Shown: in pieces, positions 8,542-14,705 of the stretch | Layout: every line of letters starts with the position of its first letter | How positions within the stretch are numbered: the first letter of the stretch is position 1 | Source: Anaeromassilibacillus stercoravium | Lineage (GTDB): Bacteria > Bacillota > Clostridia > Oscillospirales > Acutalibacteraceae | Length of the DNA: 27,999 bases | NCBI GenBank assembly: GCA_019118845.1 | Contig: DWYE01000045.1 | Coordinates: 1 to 27,999 of the forward strand | Direction of reading: 5' to 3' | The notes under the pieces: generated by a model | The model's input: the letters and a program-made list of their open reading frames with translations, nothing else | Told to the model about the DNA's origin: nothing | The model's database searches: none | Program-made: the position numbers and the translations under genes

Positions 8542-9225
8542 ATGACGATTTCTCTTATCCGTACCCTGCTGCTATACATAGTGATTATTGTAGCAGTCAG
8601 GCTCATGGGCAAGCGCCAGATCAGCGAATTACAGACCAGCGAGCTGGTGGTCACGCTCCTAATCTCTGACATTGCGGCGATCCCCATGCAGGATACGGGA
8701 CAGCCGTTGGTGAGTGGGTTTATCCCGATCGCAGTCCTGGTGATGTGCGAGATTGTTGTCTCGGTTTTAATGCTCAAGATCCCGAAATTCCGCCGCGTGG
8801 TGTGCGGCCGCCCAATTGTTGTGATCAGCGATGGGAAGCTGATTCAATCTGAGATGAAGCGCCTGCGCATGTCTACGGAGGACTTGGGGGAACAATTGCG
8901 GCAACGGAATGTCTTCAGCCTGGATGACGTCGCTTATGCGATTATCGAGACGAACGGCAAGTTAAGCGTCATCAAAAAGCCGGATAAGGAAACCCCGACG
9001 GCCGGGATGATGGGGGTCGCTTTGCCGAATACGGGCATTGAAACGGTGGTCATCAGCGACGGTATCCTTTCCGAATTTGCCATGAAGCTATGCAATAAAA
9101 GCCCGGAATGGATTCGTGGGATTTTGCATGCCAAAAATATCCGCCAGGAAGATGTGTTTATTATGACCGCGAACACAAAGGGCGATTACAATATCATTCC
9201 AAAGGAAAGGGGGACGTCGTTGTGA
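8542..9225 (+). CDS. DUF421 (YetF-like) membrane protein
   Basis: A 227-residue protein with hydrophobic segments at the N-terminus (LIRTLLLYIVIIVAVRLMG) and around IPIAVLVMCEIVVSVLML, then the conserved DUF421 block (GRPIVVISDGKL, LRQRNVFSLDDVAYAIIETNG). The family includes Bacillus YetF and YdfS; its role is not well known and some members are linked to spores. The ATG at 8542 is chosen because GGATGGTG lies 8 nt upstream; ATG at 8536 is also possible. The next gene overlaps it by 4 nt. DUF421 and DUF4363 pairs recur in Clostridia, so the two probably work together. Confidence 0.85.
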   Translation: MTISLIRTLLLYIVIIVAVRLMGKRQISELQTSELVVTLLISDIAAIPMQDTGQPLVSGFIPIAVLVMCEIVVSVLMLKIPKFRRVVCGRPIVVISDGKLIQSEMKRLRMSTEDLGEQLRQRNVFSLDDVAYAIIETNGKLSVIKKPDKETPTAGMMGVALPNTGIETVVISDGILSEFAMKLCNKSPEWIRGILHAKNIRQEDVFIMTANTKGDYNIIPKERGTSL

Positions 9226-9602
9226 AGCGGCTTTGGGCGGCAATGGCAATTCTGGTTGTAGTGACTGGGTTGTGTTGGTGGGGTGTACACACCACCATCG
9301 AACTTTCCAATGAACTGAGCAGCACGCTGCAAGAAGCACGCAATGCTGCAGAGCAAGGAGATTTTGAGCGTGCTGCCGATTTAAGCAACCAAGCGGAGGA
9401 AAATTGGCGGAAATTCCATAAGACGCTGTCCACGTTTATTCAGCACACACGCTTGGAGGCGATTGACCTCTCTCTTGCATCTCTCTCCCCGTTGATTGAA
9501 CATGGGGCAGTTGATGAATTCAGCTCGGAATGTGCGCGCGCAGCCGCACAAATTGCCAGCTTGCAGGAGGCGGAGCTGCCCATCTTGGAGAATATCCTTT
9601 AG
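9222..9602 (+). CDS. DUF4363 membrane-anchored protein
   Basis: A 126-residue protein with one N-terminal membrane segment (about residues 5-21, rich in W, V and L) and a helical, acidic outer part with heptad-like spacing (ARNAAEQGDFERAADLSNQAEE). This is the DUF4363 pattern. The start is GTG in GTGA, overlapping the TGA of the DUF421 gene, with AAAGGAAAGGGGG upstream. A longer reading from an upstream ATG at 9108 would overlap the neighbour by over 100 bp and is unlikely. No function is known; the tight coupling suggests it partners the DUF421 protein. Confidence 0.8.
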   Translation: MKRLWAAMAILVVVTGLCWWGVHTTIELSNELSSTLQEARNAAEQGDFERAADLSNQAEENWRKFHKTLSTFIQHTRLEAIDLSLASLSPLIEHGAVDEFSSECARAAAQIASLQEAELPILENIL

Positions 9603-9624
9603 CCGCATGGATTTATTGCAACAG

Positions 9625-9671
9625 AAAAGGAGCTGTCTGGCTGTAAAAACGCAGCCGGATAGCTCCTTTTT
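9625..9671. terminator. Bidirectional terminator after DUF4363 gene
   Basis: The segment AAAAGGAGCT at 9625 pairs with AGCTCCTTTT at 9661-9670, and CTGGCTG with CAGCCGG inside. A T-run follows on the plus strand. It also ends the convergent amidohydrolase gene on the minus strand, where TTTTCTGTT follows. Confidence 0.8.
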
Positions 9672-9735
9672 ATGTTCCGCTTTATATTAAAGAATGGAAG
9701 AACGTGCGGGTACAACCAAAGGCCCAAATAGCCAT

Positions 9736-10530
9736 TCATTGGGACAACCCTAATACCCGCTGGGCATTCTTATAATAAATATTTTCTTTTTCGCGATCGG
9801 TCAAATGGGTGCGCTCGATGAATGCAAATTCGTCGCAGGAACGGCTCCACGGGCAGTCGCTGGCGAACAGGACGCGCTCAGACCCATGCTTGGAGACCAG
9901 GCGCTCAAACTGCTCCGGGGAGCACAGGCGGGCGGACATCGCGGTGTCGATGTAAAGCGGTAAGCCGGCGACATACTCTTCCGCCTCCTGATAGCGTGCC
10001 ATCCCGCCCATATGCGCGGCAATCACCGTCATGTGCGGGAAGAGCTTGACCACTTTGGCCACTGCCTGCGGCGTGGCGTGAATCAAATCAGGGGAGAGGG
10101 GGTCCCAGCCCGTGTGGAACGTTACAGGCAATCCCAGGGAGGAGATGGCATCATAGATCGGGAACATTTTGGGATCGTCAATGAGAAAGCCCTGGTAATC
10201 CGGATGTAGCTTTACCCCATATAGGTCGAGGTCCTTAATCCGTTGCAGCTCGTCGAGTGCGTCCGGCGCGTCGGGATGGATGGAGCCGAAGCTGTAAATG
10301 TTGGGATCATCGATTGAAGCGGCCCAATTGTTGACTACGGTCTGTTGGGTTGGCTTGGTAGCAATGTTCATCGCCATGGCCGCATCGACGCCCCAGCTCT
10401 TCAGTTTTTCCTTTGTATCGGATAGGGTGCCGTTTGTAAAATAGGGGCTTTTGCAGATGTTGGCGAGATTGGTCAACGCTTTTTGGGCGATTTTTTCGGA
10501 AAACATGTGAACATGTGCATCAATCAGCAT
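9736..10530 (-). CDS. Amidohydrolase-2 family metal-dependent hydrolase
   Basis: A 264-residue TIM-barrel hydrolase of the amidohydrolase_2 (PF04909) type. Metal-ligand and catalytic candidates are visible in order: DAHVH (H6, H8), VKLHPD (H109), VTFHTGW (H139), AAHMGG (H173) and FASDCPW (D225). The family covers decarboxylases and lactone or amide hydrolases, so the substrate is not predictable. The start ATG at 10530 is preceded by AGGAG with 7-nt spacing; a longer frame upstream runs into the rpsR terminator and is rejected. It lies just downstream of the rpsF-ssb-rpsR terminator and no clear promoter was seen. Confidence 0.85.
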   Translation of the reverse strand: MLIDAHVHMFSEKIAQKALTNLANICKSPYFTNGTLSDTKEKLKSWGVDAAMAMNIATKPTQQTVVNNWAASIDDPNIYSFGSIHPDAPDALDELQRIKDLDLYGVKLHPDYQGFLIDDPKMFPIYDAISSLGLPVTFHTGWDPLSPDLIHATPQAVAKVVKLFPHMTVIAAHMGGMARYQEAEEYVAGLPLYIDTAMSARLCSPEQFERLVSKHGSERVLFASDCPWSRSCDEFAFIERTHLTDREKENIYYKNAQRVLGLSQ

Positions 10531-10613
10531 GACAAAACTCCTGTTCTGAAAGGACAGCGGCCTGCATTCCAAAAGGTTTTCAGAGGGAAGAAGGAAACAG
10601 ACCTGTCCGGGAT

Positions 10614-10649
10614 TACAAAAAAGATGCGGGCGCAACGCACCCGCATCTT
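10614..10649 (-). terminator. Terminator of rpsF-ssb-rpsR
   Basis: A 10-bp perfect stem (10621-10630 with 10640-10649, AAGATGCGGG / CCCGCATCTT) is followed on the minus strand by TTTTTTGT. It sits 40 bp after the rpsR stop. Confidence 0.85.
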
Positions 10650-10689
10650 CCATATGCAAAGCTAATATAGCTTGCCATATTTTGTTTTA

Positions 10690-10950
10690 TCAGTCGCTGC
10701 TGAACGGGAGCAGCGCAAGATGACGGGCGCGCTTAATCGCAACCGTCAGCTGACGCTGATGGCGCGCGCAAGTGCCGGTTACTCTGCGGGGCAGAATCTT
10801 TGCTCTCTCAGAGATAAAGCGGCGCAGTTTTGCGACATCCTTGTAATCAATGGTCTCGATCTTATCTACGCAGAAGCTGCAAACCTTTTTGCGGCCTTTG
10901 CGTCCACCCGGACGGCGGTTATCGCGCTCGGGTCTATCACCGTATGCCAT
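10690..10950 (-). CDS. rpsR: 30S ribosomal protein S18
   Basis: An 86-residue S18. Typical sequence: CSFCVDK near the N-terminus, TIDYKDVAKLRRFISERAKI and PRRVTGTCARHQRQL, then a conserved basic stretch to LALLPF. Cysteines in CSFC and in GTC are those of the zinc-binding (C+) form of S18. S18 pairs with S6 on the platform of the small subunit. The gene is last in rpsF-ssb-rpsR, 41 bp after ssb, with a strong AAGGAGG ribosome binding site. Confidence 0.97.
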   Translation of the reverse strand: MAYGDRPERDNRRPGGRKGRKKVCSFCVDKIETIDYKDVAKLRRFISERAKILPRRVTGTCARHQRQLTVAIKRARHLALLPFSSD

Positions 10951-10991
10951 AACGGAAACCTCCTTTTTTCAGTCTTTTCAGTCAAATGGAA

Positions 10992-11483
10992 TTAGAACGG
11001 CAGATCATCGTCGGAGGGAATCTCCTCAAAATCACCCGTATTGCCGCTTGTGTAAGCGGGAGCGGGCTGTTCTGGGATCGGCTCCATTCTGGAGTGATAA
11101 TTGTTCTCGTAGTTGCCACCGCCATAATTTCCTGCCGCGTAACCGCCTCCAGCGGAGGAATCACGCTTTGGCTCGGCAAAATGGACGTTGTCCGCAACGA
11201 TTTCGAACGCTTTGCGCTTGGTGCCCTGGCTGTCCGTATAAGTGCGGGTCTGAATCGAACCCTGTACAGCCACCAGCTGCCCCTTGCGGAAGTATTTGCA
11301 TACAAAATCCGCGGTGCTCCGCCAAGCGACAATATCGATGAAATCGGTCTGCCGGTCGGAACCGGCCTTTACATACGAACGGTCCACAGCGAGTGTAAAA
11401 CTCGTCACAGAAATATCGTTGGCCGTATGGCGCAACTCTGGGTCAGCCACAAGGCGGCCCATCAAAACAGCAACATTGAGCAT
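10992..11483 (-). CDS. ssb: Single-stranded DNA-binding protein
   Basis: A 163-residue SSB. The OB fold spans about residues 1-110 (MLNVAVLMGRLVADPELRHT, FIDIVAWRSTADF, GQLVAVQGSIQTRTYTD), followed by a flexible linker rich in G, N and Y and the acidic tip DDDLPF that recruits repair and replication proteins. It lies between rpsF and rpsR, the usual Firmicutes order, and starts 5 nt after the rpsF stop. The Shine-Dalgarno is weak (AAAGAGTGA), so it may rely on coupling with rpsF. Confidence 0.97.
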   Translation of the reverse strand: MLNVAVLMGRLVADPELRHTANDISVTSFTLAVDRSYVKAGSDRQTDFIDIVAWRSTADFVCKYFRKGQLVAVQGSIQTRTYTDSQGTKRKAFEIVADNVHFAEPKRDSSAGGGYAAGNYGGGNYENNYHSRMEPIPEQPAPAYTSGNTGDFEEIPSDDDLPF

Positions 11484-11488
11484 TCAGA

Positions 11489-11803
11489 TCACTCTTTCTT
11501 TGCCTTTTCCGGCTCTTTCTTGATGATCAAGGAACGAAGAACACCGTCGGTGATCTTGTAGATACGGTCCAGTTCTGCGGTGAAGGCAGGCACGCTCGTG
11601 AAATCGATCAGAACATAATAGCCCTCCGCCTCTTTGTTGATGAGGTATGCAAGTCTGCGCTTGCCCCACTCATCCACGCCGTCGACCGTACCGTTTGCAG
11701 CGATCAGATCCTTGAACTTCTGGACCAAGGATGCGATGCCGTCCTCTCCCAACTTGGTGGAAAGAATGAAAACGGTCTCATAGGAATTTGTTACTTCTGG
11801 CAT
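11489..11803 (-). CDS. rpsF: 30S ribosomal protein S6
   Basis: A 104-residue S6 (NSYETVFILSTKLGEDG, GVDEWGKRRLAYLINKEAEGYYVLIDF, then the charged end EPEKAKKE). The ATG at 11803 is preceded by AAAGGAGGTGCAATACA; an upstream in-frame extension lies in the leader and is rejected. First gene of the rpsF-ssb-rpsR operon, transcribed from the promoter at 11890-11918. It forms a pair with S18. Confidence 0.97.
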   Translation of the reverse strand: MPEVTNSYETVFILSTKLGEDGIASLVQKFKDLIAANGTVDGVDEWGKRRLAYLINKEAEGYYVLIDFTSVPAFTAELDRIYKITDGVLRSLIIKKEPEKAKKE

Positions 11804-11883
11804 TGTATTGCACCTCCTTTTGGACGTTAGGCCCCGGATAGAACTTCCGGAGCAAGGATAGAAAGCCAAGAATATGGCTAACA
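11804..11883 (-). promoter_or_regulatory. Structured rpsF leader, candidate S6:S18 autoregulatory element
   Basis: The approximately 80-nt leader folds by eye into an outer helix (GUUAGCC with GGCCUAAC, one bulged C) enclosing a strong hairpin (GCUCCGGA with UCCGGGGC, 7-nt loop). An alternative small hairpin AGCCA/UGGCU competes with the outer helix. S6:S18 is known to bind rpsF leaders in many bacteria through a motif with an unpaired CCG. The match to that motif was not tested. Confidence 0.5.
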
Positions 11884-11889
11884 GACATA

Positions 11890-11918
11890 ATTATAACAGC
11901 GATAAACCGATGCGTCAA
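11890..11918 (-). promoter_or_regulatory. Strong sigma-A promoter of rpsF operon
   Basis: On the minus strand TTGACG (11913-11918) and TATAAT (11890-11895) are 17 bp apart. The -35 begins only 8 bp after the galU stop. Confidence 0.9.
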
Positions 11919-11926
11919 CTAAAATT

Positions 11927-12802
11927 TTACAGGGTTTTGCTGATTTCCTTTAGATATGCCCGGAAAGCGCTTCCAATCTCTGGGTGCTGAAGCGCAACCT
12001 CGACCGAAGCCTGCATGATGCCGAGCTTATTGCCCATGTCGTAGCGTGTGCCGGTGAAATCCACCGCAACCATCCCTTTGTTGCGTGCCATGGTCCCCAT
12101 CGCGTCGGTCAGCTGAATCTCCCCGCCGGCGCCGGGATTTGTGTTGTCCAAAATGTCGAAGATGTCCGGAGTCAGGACGCAGCGGCCCAGGATGGAAAAC
12201 AGAGAAAGGATCTTATCCGGCGTGGGCTTTTCCACCATATCCGTACACTTATAGTAATTGTCGTGAATCGGCTCGACTTTCAGGGAGCTGTATTTTGTAA
12301 TCGCTTCCGGCGTCACTTCCTTCACGCCCAACACACCGAGGCCGAACTCCTCGTAGGCGCGGATGAGCTGGCCGCAGGCCGGGTCCTCCCCGATGATGAC
12401 GTCGTCGCCGTATAGGACGGCGAAGGGCTCGTTACCGACAAAGGAACGCGCGCAGTTGACGGCATGTCCCAAGCCGCGCGTCTCCTTTTGGCGGACAAAA
12501 TAGATATTGGCCATATGGGAGATGTCCACGATCTCTTTGAGAATCTTTTCCTTTTCCGGGCCTCCGCTGGTCAAACGCGCCTCCAATTCCGGGACGCGGT
12601 CGAAGTGGTCTTCAATTAGGCCCTTCCCGCGGTTGGTGATGATGAGGATGTCTGTGATGCCGGAGTGGACCGCCTCCTCAACGATGTATTGAATGGCAGG
12701 TTTGTCCACGATCGGGAGCATTTCCTTCGGCATGGATTTGGTGGCCGGAAGCACACGTGTGCCCAAGCCGGCAGCGGGGATAACGGCTTTTGTTACCTTC
12801 AC
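11927..12802 (-). CDS. galU: UTP-glucose-1-phosphate uridylyltransferase
   Basis: A 291-residue GalU that makes UDP-glucose from UTP and glucose-1-phosphate for cell-surface glycans. The nucleotidyl-transferase signature is at the N-terminus (IPAAGLGTRVLPATKSMPKE), with LYGDDVI (metal/UTP), VEKPTPD and GGEIQLTDAM further on. Length is normal. The start is GTG with AAGGAGG 7 nt upstream. Its stop is directly followed by the rpsF promoter, so it is transcribed on its own or from the gene before it. No clear promoter consensus was found before it. Confidence 0.95.
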   Translation of the reverse strand: MKVTKAVIPAAGLGTRVLPATKSMPKEMLPIVDKPAIQYIVEEAVHSGITDILIITNRGKGLIEDHFDRVPELEARLTSGGPEKEKILKEIVDISHMANIYFVRQKETRGLGHAVNCARSFVGNEPFAVLYGDDVIIGEDPACGQLIRAYEEFGLGVLGVKEVTPEAITKYSSLKVEPIHDNYYKCTDMVEKPTPDKILSLFSILGRCVLTPDIFDILDNTNPGAGGEIQLTDAMGTMARNKGMVAVDFTGTRYDMGNKLGIMQASVEVALQHPEIGSAFRAYLKEISKTL

Positions 12803-12918
12803 TGGGATTCCTCCTTAAAGTCATGATGGAATGCGCGCGGCGTCTGTGTTTTCTGTCCTTAGCCTATGTGTAAAGAATCGCAGTATACTTTCCTGTGCGA
12901 TGGGATTCTACTTTTCAT

Positions 12919-14001
12919 TTAGTAGAGAAAGAGCTGAGGGAGGTAAACCACAATCATATAGCAGATCAACAGACAGATGGCCAGGGAGGTGTTCACACCG
13001 CCGTGCAGCTGTAAACGGACGGCATAATCCGACGGGTCGGGGTTCTCCTCCCAAAGCGTACGGATTTTGCGGATACAGTGGTTCATATACATCCGGTTTC
13101 CATTGAATCCGACAAACAGCATGAGAGCAAACCGGAGCAGAGAGAGCAGGCTGGGGGCCCATACCAAGAAAATCTGCCAGGGAGCCTGCTGCATCAGCAG
13201 CGACATGAACTGGACCGACTGTTCCATGGTCGGGTAGGCGGCGTTGATATCCACGCCGACCTGCTGCATCAGATCCATAATGATAGGCGTAGCAAAGCGA
13301 TAGGAGATAAAGGTGGAAAGCACATAGATCAACAACATAATCCCCGTGAAAATGGCGCCCCATTTATATTGCTTACGGTAAAGCATCCAACCGCCAGAGC
13401 AGAGAAACGCGGAAAAATTGAACCGGTTCCGATGGTAGCGCTTCCGGTTGACAAAGGCCGGAATATAATATTGGGGATTGGTTTGTACAAATTTCGCCAT
13501 GTCGCCCGCTGTGACGCCGTCTCCAAGGGGTTCGTCCGGCCCAACGCCGCCCATGGGGTCGAAGGCGAACGGATACGGACCGCTGTAAGGAATGTTTGGC
13601 GCGCCGGGGTTTTGATAAGGCGGCGGATTGGGCACGCCGGGATTCTGATAAGGCGAAGCATTGGAGTTTGGTGTCCCGTATGGGGAATACCCTCCATTTG
13701 GCGAGGCGCCTTTGCTTGTCCCACCGCTTAACAGCTGACCACATTGGTCGCAAAACAGCGACTCACGGGCGTTTTTCTTGCCGCAGCGTGGACAGATCTT
13801 CCCTTCGGCGCCCGTTTCCGTTTGCTTTTCCGGGGGCTTCCAGGCGTCCGGGGTTCCATGCTTTTCTTGAAAAATACAATGTCCAGCTTGCTGATAGCAG
13901 GCACGATGATAAGGCGCGCCGCATTCCGGACAGACAACGATGTCGTCGTTAGAAGTAAACGGTTTGCCGCACACAGGGCATTTCAAACCGGTATAATCCA
14001 T
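12919..14001 (-). CDS. RING-like zinc finger / zinc-ribbon membrane protein (DUF2628-like)
   Basis: A 360-residue protein. The N-terminus is a RING-like metal site (C8, C11, C24, C27, H32, C35, with H41 and C42 nearby; YHRACY). A zinc ribbon follows (C70, C73, C84, C87). Residues 95-145 are a Pro/Gly/Asn/Tyr-rich linker with two near-copies of PYQNPGxPN. From about 195 the sequence FNFSAFLCSGGWMLYRKQYKWG and at least three hydrophobic helices match the DUF2628-type pattern. It probably sits in the membrane with its zinc domains in the cytoplasm. Prokaryotic RING-like domains of this kind are known, but no function is. The ATG at 14001 follows AAGGAGGACACAGA; a longer form was rejected. Confidence 0.7.
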   Translation of the reverse strand: MDYTGLKCPVCGKPFTSNDDIVVCPECGAPYHRACYQQAGHCIFQEKHGTPDAWKPPEKQTETGAEGKICPRCGKKNARESLFCDQCGQLLSGGTSKGASPNGGYSPYGTPNSNASPYQNPGVPNPPPYQNPGAPNIPYSGPYPFAFDPMGGVGPDEPLGDGVTAGDMAKFVQTNPQYYIPAFVNRKRYHRNRFNFSAFLCSGGWMLYRKQYKWGAIFTGIMLLIYVLSTFISYRFATPIIMDLMQQVGVDINAAYPTMEQSVQFMSLLMQQAPWQIFLVWAPSLLSLLRFALMLFVGFNGNRMYMNHCIRKIRTLWEENPDPSDYAVRLQLHGGVNTSLAICLLICYMIVVYLPQLFLY

Positions 14002-14019
14002 TCTGTGTCCTCCTTGTCG

Positions 14020-14034
14020 GGGCCCTTTTGGCCC
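14020..14034 (-). promoter_or_regulatory. Small GC-rich leader hairpin before the zinc-finger gene
   Basis: GGGCC at 14020-14024 pairs with GGCCC at 14030-14034 around a 5-nt loop, just upstream of the AAGGAGG ribosome binding site. It may modulate translation; no function is known. Confidence 0.3.
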
Positions 14035-14052
14035 GCAGTCCATTAATATAGT

Positions 14053-14081
14053 ATTCTATCGTTTTTTAGGAGAAACTGCAA
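14053..14081 (-). promoter_or_regulatory. Promoter of the zinc-finger membrane protein gene
   Basis: On the minus strand TTGCAG (14076-14081) and TAGAAT (14053-14058) are 17 bp apart, about 50 bp before the ATG. Confidence 0.55.
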
Positions 14082-14187
14082 GGTTTCCAAGGATAAGTTT
14101 TCAGCCTATTCACAGTTTTTCAAAAATCCGGAAATCAAGCGCATGTTTGGCCGGCTGCCATCCAATTCCCACGGGAAAAGAGCCATA

Positions 14188-14220
14188 CAAAAACAGCCCT
14201 TGGGAAATTCCCAAGAGCTG
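14188..14220 (-). terminator. Terminator of ptsH
   Basis: On the minus strand an 11-bp stem (CAGCTCTTGGG / CCCAAGGGCTG, one G-U pair) with a 5-nt loop is followed by TTTTTG. It lies about 20 bp after the ptsH stop. Confidence 0.85.
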
Positions 14221-14239
14221 CTTATTTTTCTATAAAAGA

Positions 14240-14497
14240 TTACAGATTTTCCTTAAAGAATGCTTCCAGTGCGGGAGCAGCCGTATCCTCGTCTGCACCT
14301 TCCACACATACGGTGACGGTCTCACCCTTCTTAGCCGCTAAACCCATGACAGAGAAGATCTTTTTGGCGTCTCCACTTTTGTCGTCCTTCTTGATGGTGA
14401 TCGTGCTGGCAAATTCCTTTGCCTTTTTGACAAGCAAACCTGCCGGTCTTGCATGGATGCCTTCCGCGTCGGTAATCACATACTGAAATTCCTTCAT
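14240..14497 (-). CDS. ptsH: Phosphocarrier protein HPr
   Basis: An 85-residue HPr. The phosphorylated histidine is H15 in GIHARPAG. Ungapped alignment with Bacillus HPr (K45-S46-I47-M48) puts K45-K46-I47-F48 here, so the Ser46 site for HPr kinase is Lys; S49 is the nearest serine. The start ATG is preceded by AAGGAG with 9-nt spacing; a longer upstream frame covers the promoter and is rejected. The gene has its own promoter and terminator, next to the fructose operon, whose FruA component needs phosphorylated HPr. ptsI is not in the window. Confidence 0.93.
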   Translation of the reverse strand: MKEFQYVITDAEGIHARPAGLLVKKAKEFASTITIKKDDKSGDAKKIFSVMGLAAKKGETVTVCVEGADEDTAAPALEAFFKENL

Positions 14498-14523
14498 CTT
14501 AAATATCTCCTTGTCTATCAATT

Positions 14524-14557
14524 GGTCCCAATGGCTCACAAGATGCCCAGAGGGACC
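14524..14557 (-). promoter_or_regulatory. Leader hairpin upstream of ptsH
   Basis: GGTCCC (14524-14529) and GGGACC (14552-14557) form a 6-bp stem in the ptsH leader, with a smaller GGC/GCC pairing inside. It lies between the promoter and the ribosome binding site. No antiterminator target could be recognised. Confidence 0.35.
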
Positions 14558-14570
14558 TGTTATTATTCTT

Positions 14571-14599
14571 ATTATAGAAGGAAAATTGGGCCGGGTCAA
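14571..14599 (-). promoter_or_regulatory. Strong promoter of ptsH
   Basis: On the minus strand TTGACC (14594-14599) and TATAAT (14571-14576) are 17 bp apart; the start codon is about 75 bp downstream. Confidence 0.85.
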
Positions 14600-14627
14600 G
14601 GGATTCTAGCCGGGATTTTGCAGGGGA

Positions 14628-14671
14628 TTGAAAAAAGTGCAGCAAGGCTGAAAACGGCCCAATTTTGCTAT
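14628..14671 (-). terminator. Possible terminator of fruA
   Basis: On the minus strand AGCAA-AATT-GGGC can pair with GCC-TTGCT, and a run of six T follows at 14632-14637. The stem is imperfect, so this is a tentative call. It lies 35 bp after the fruA stop and before the ptsH promoter. Confidence 0.4.
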
Positions 14672-14705
14672 TTGCTCTTCTTTTTGGAAAGCGAATCGTT
14701 GGAAA

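Noticed and set aside
9108..9221. Longer start for the DUF4363 gene
   Set aside because: It would overlap the DUF421 gene by over 100 bp and add residues before the membrane helix; GTG at 9222 with a strong Shine-Dalgarno fits better.
11962..11975. cre-like palindrome GGAAAGCGCTTCCA near the rpsF promoter
   Set aside because: It lies inside galU coding sequence, misses two consensus positions, and the HPr seen here lacks Ser46, so CcpA control through it is doubtful.
12872..12913. Possible hairpin terminator between the zinc-finger gene and galU
   Set aside because: AGAATC/GATTCT arms pair only with several bulges, and the T-run is only three bases, so it is not supported.
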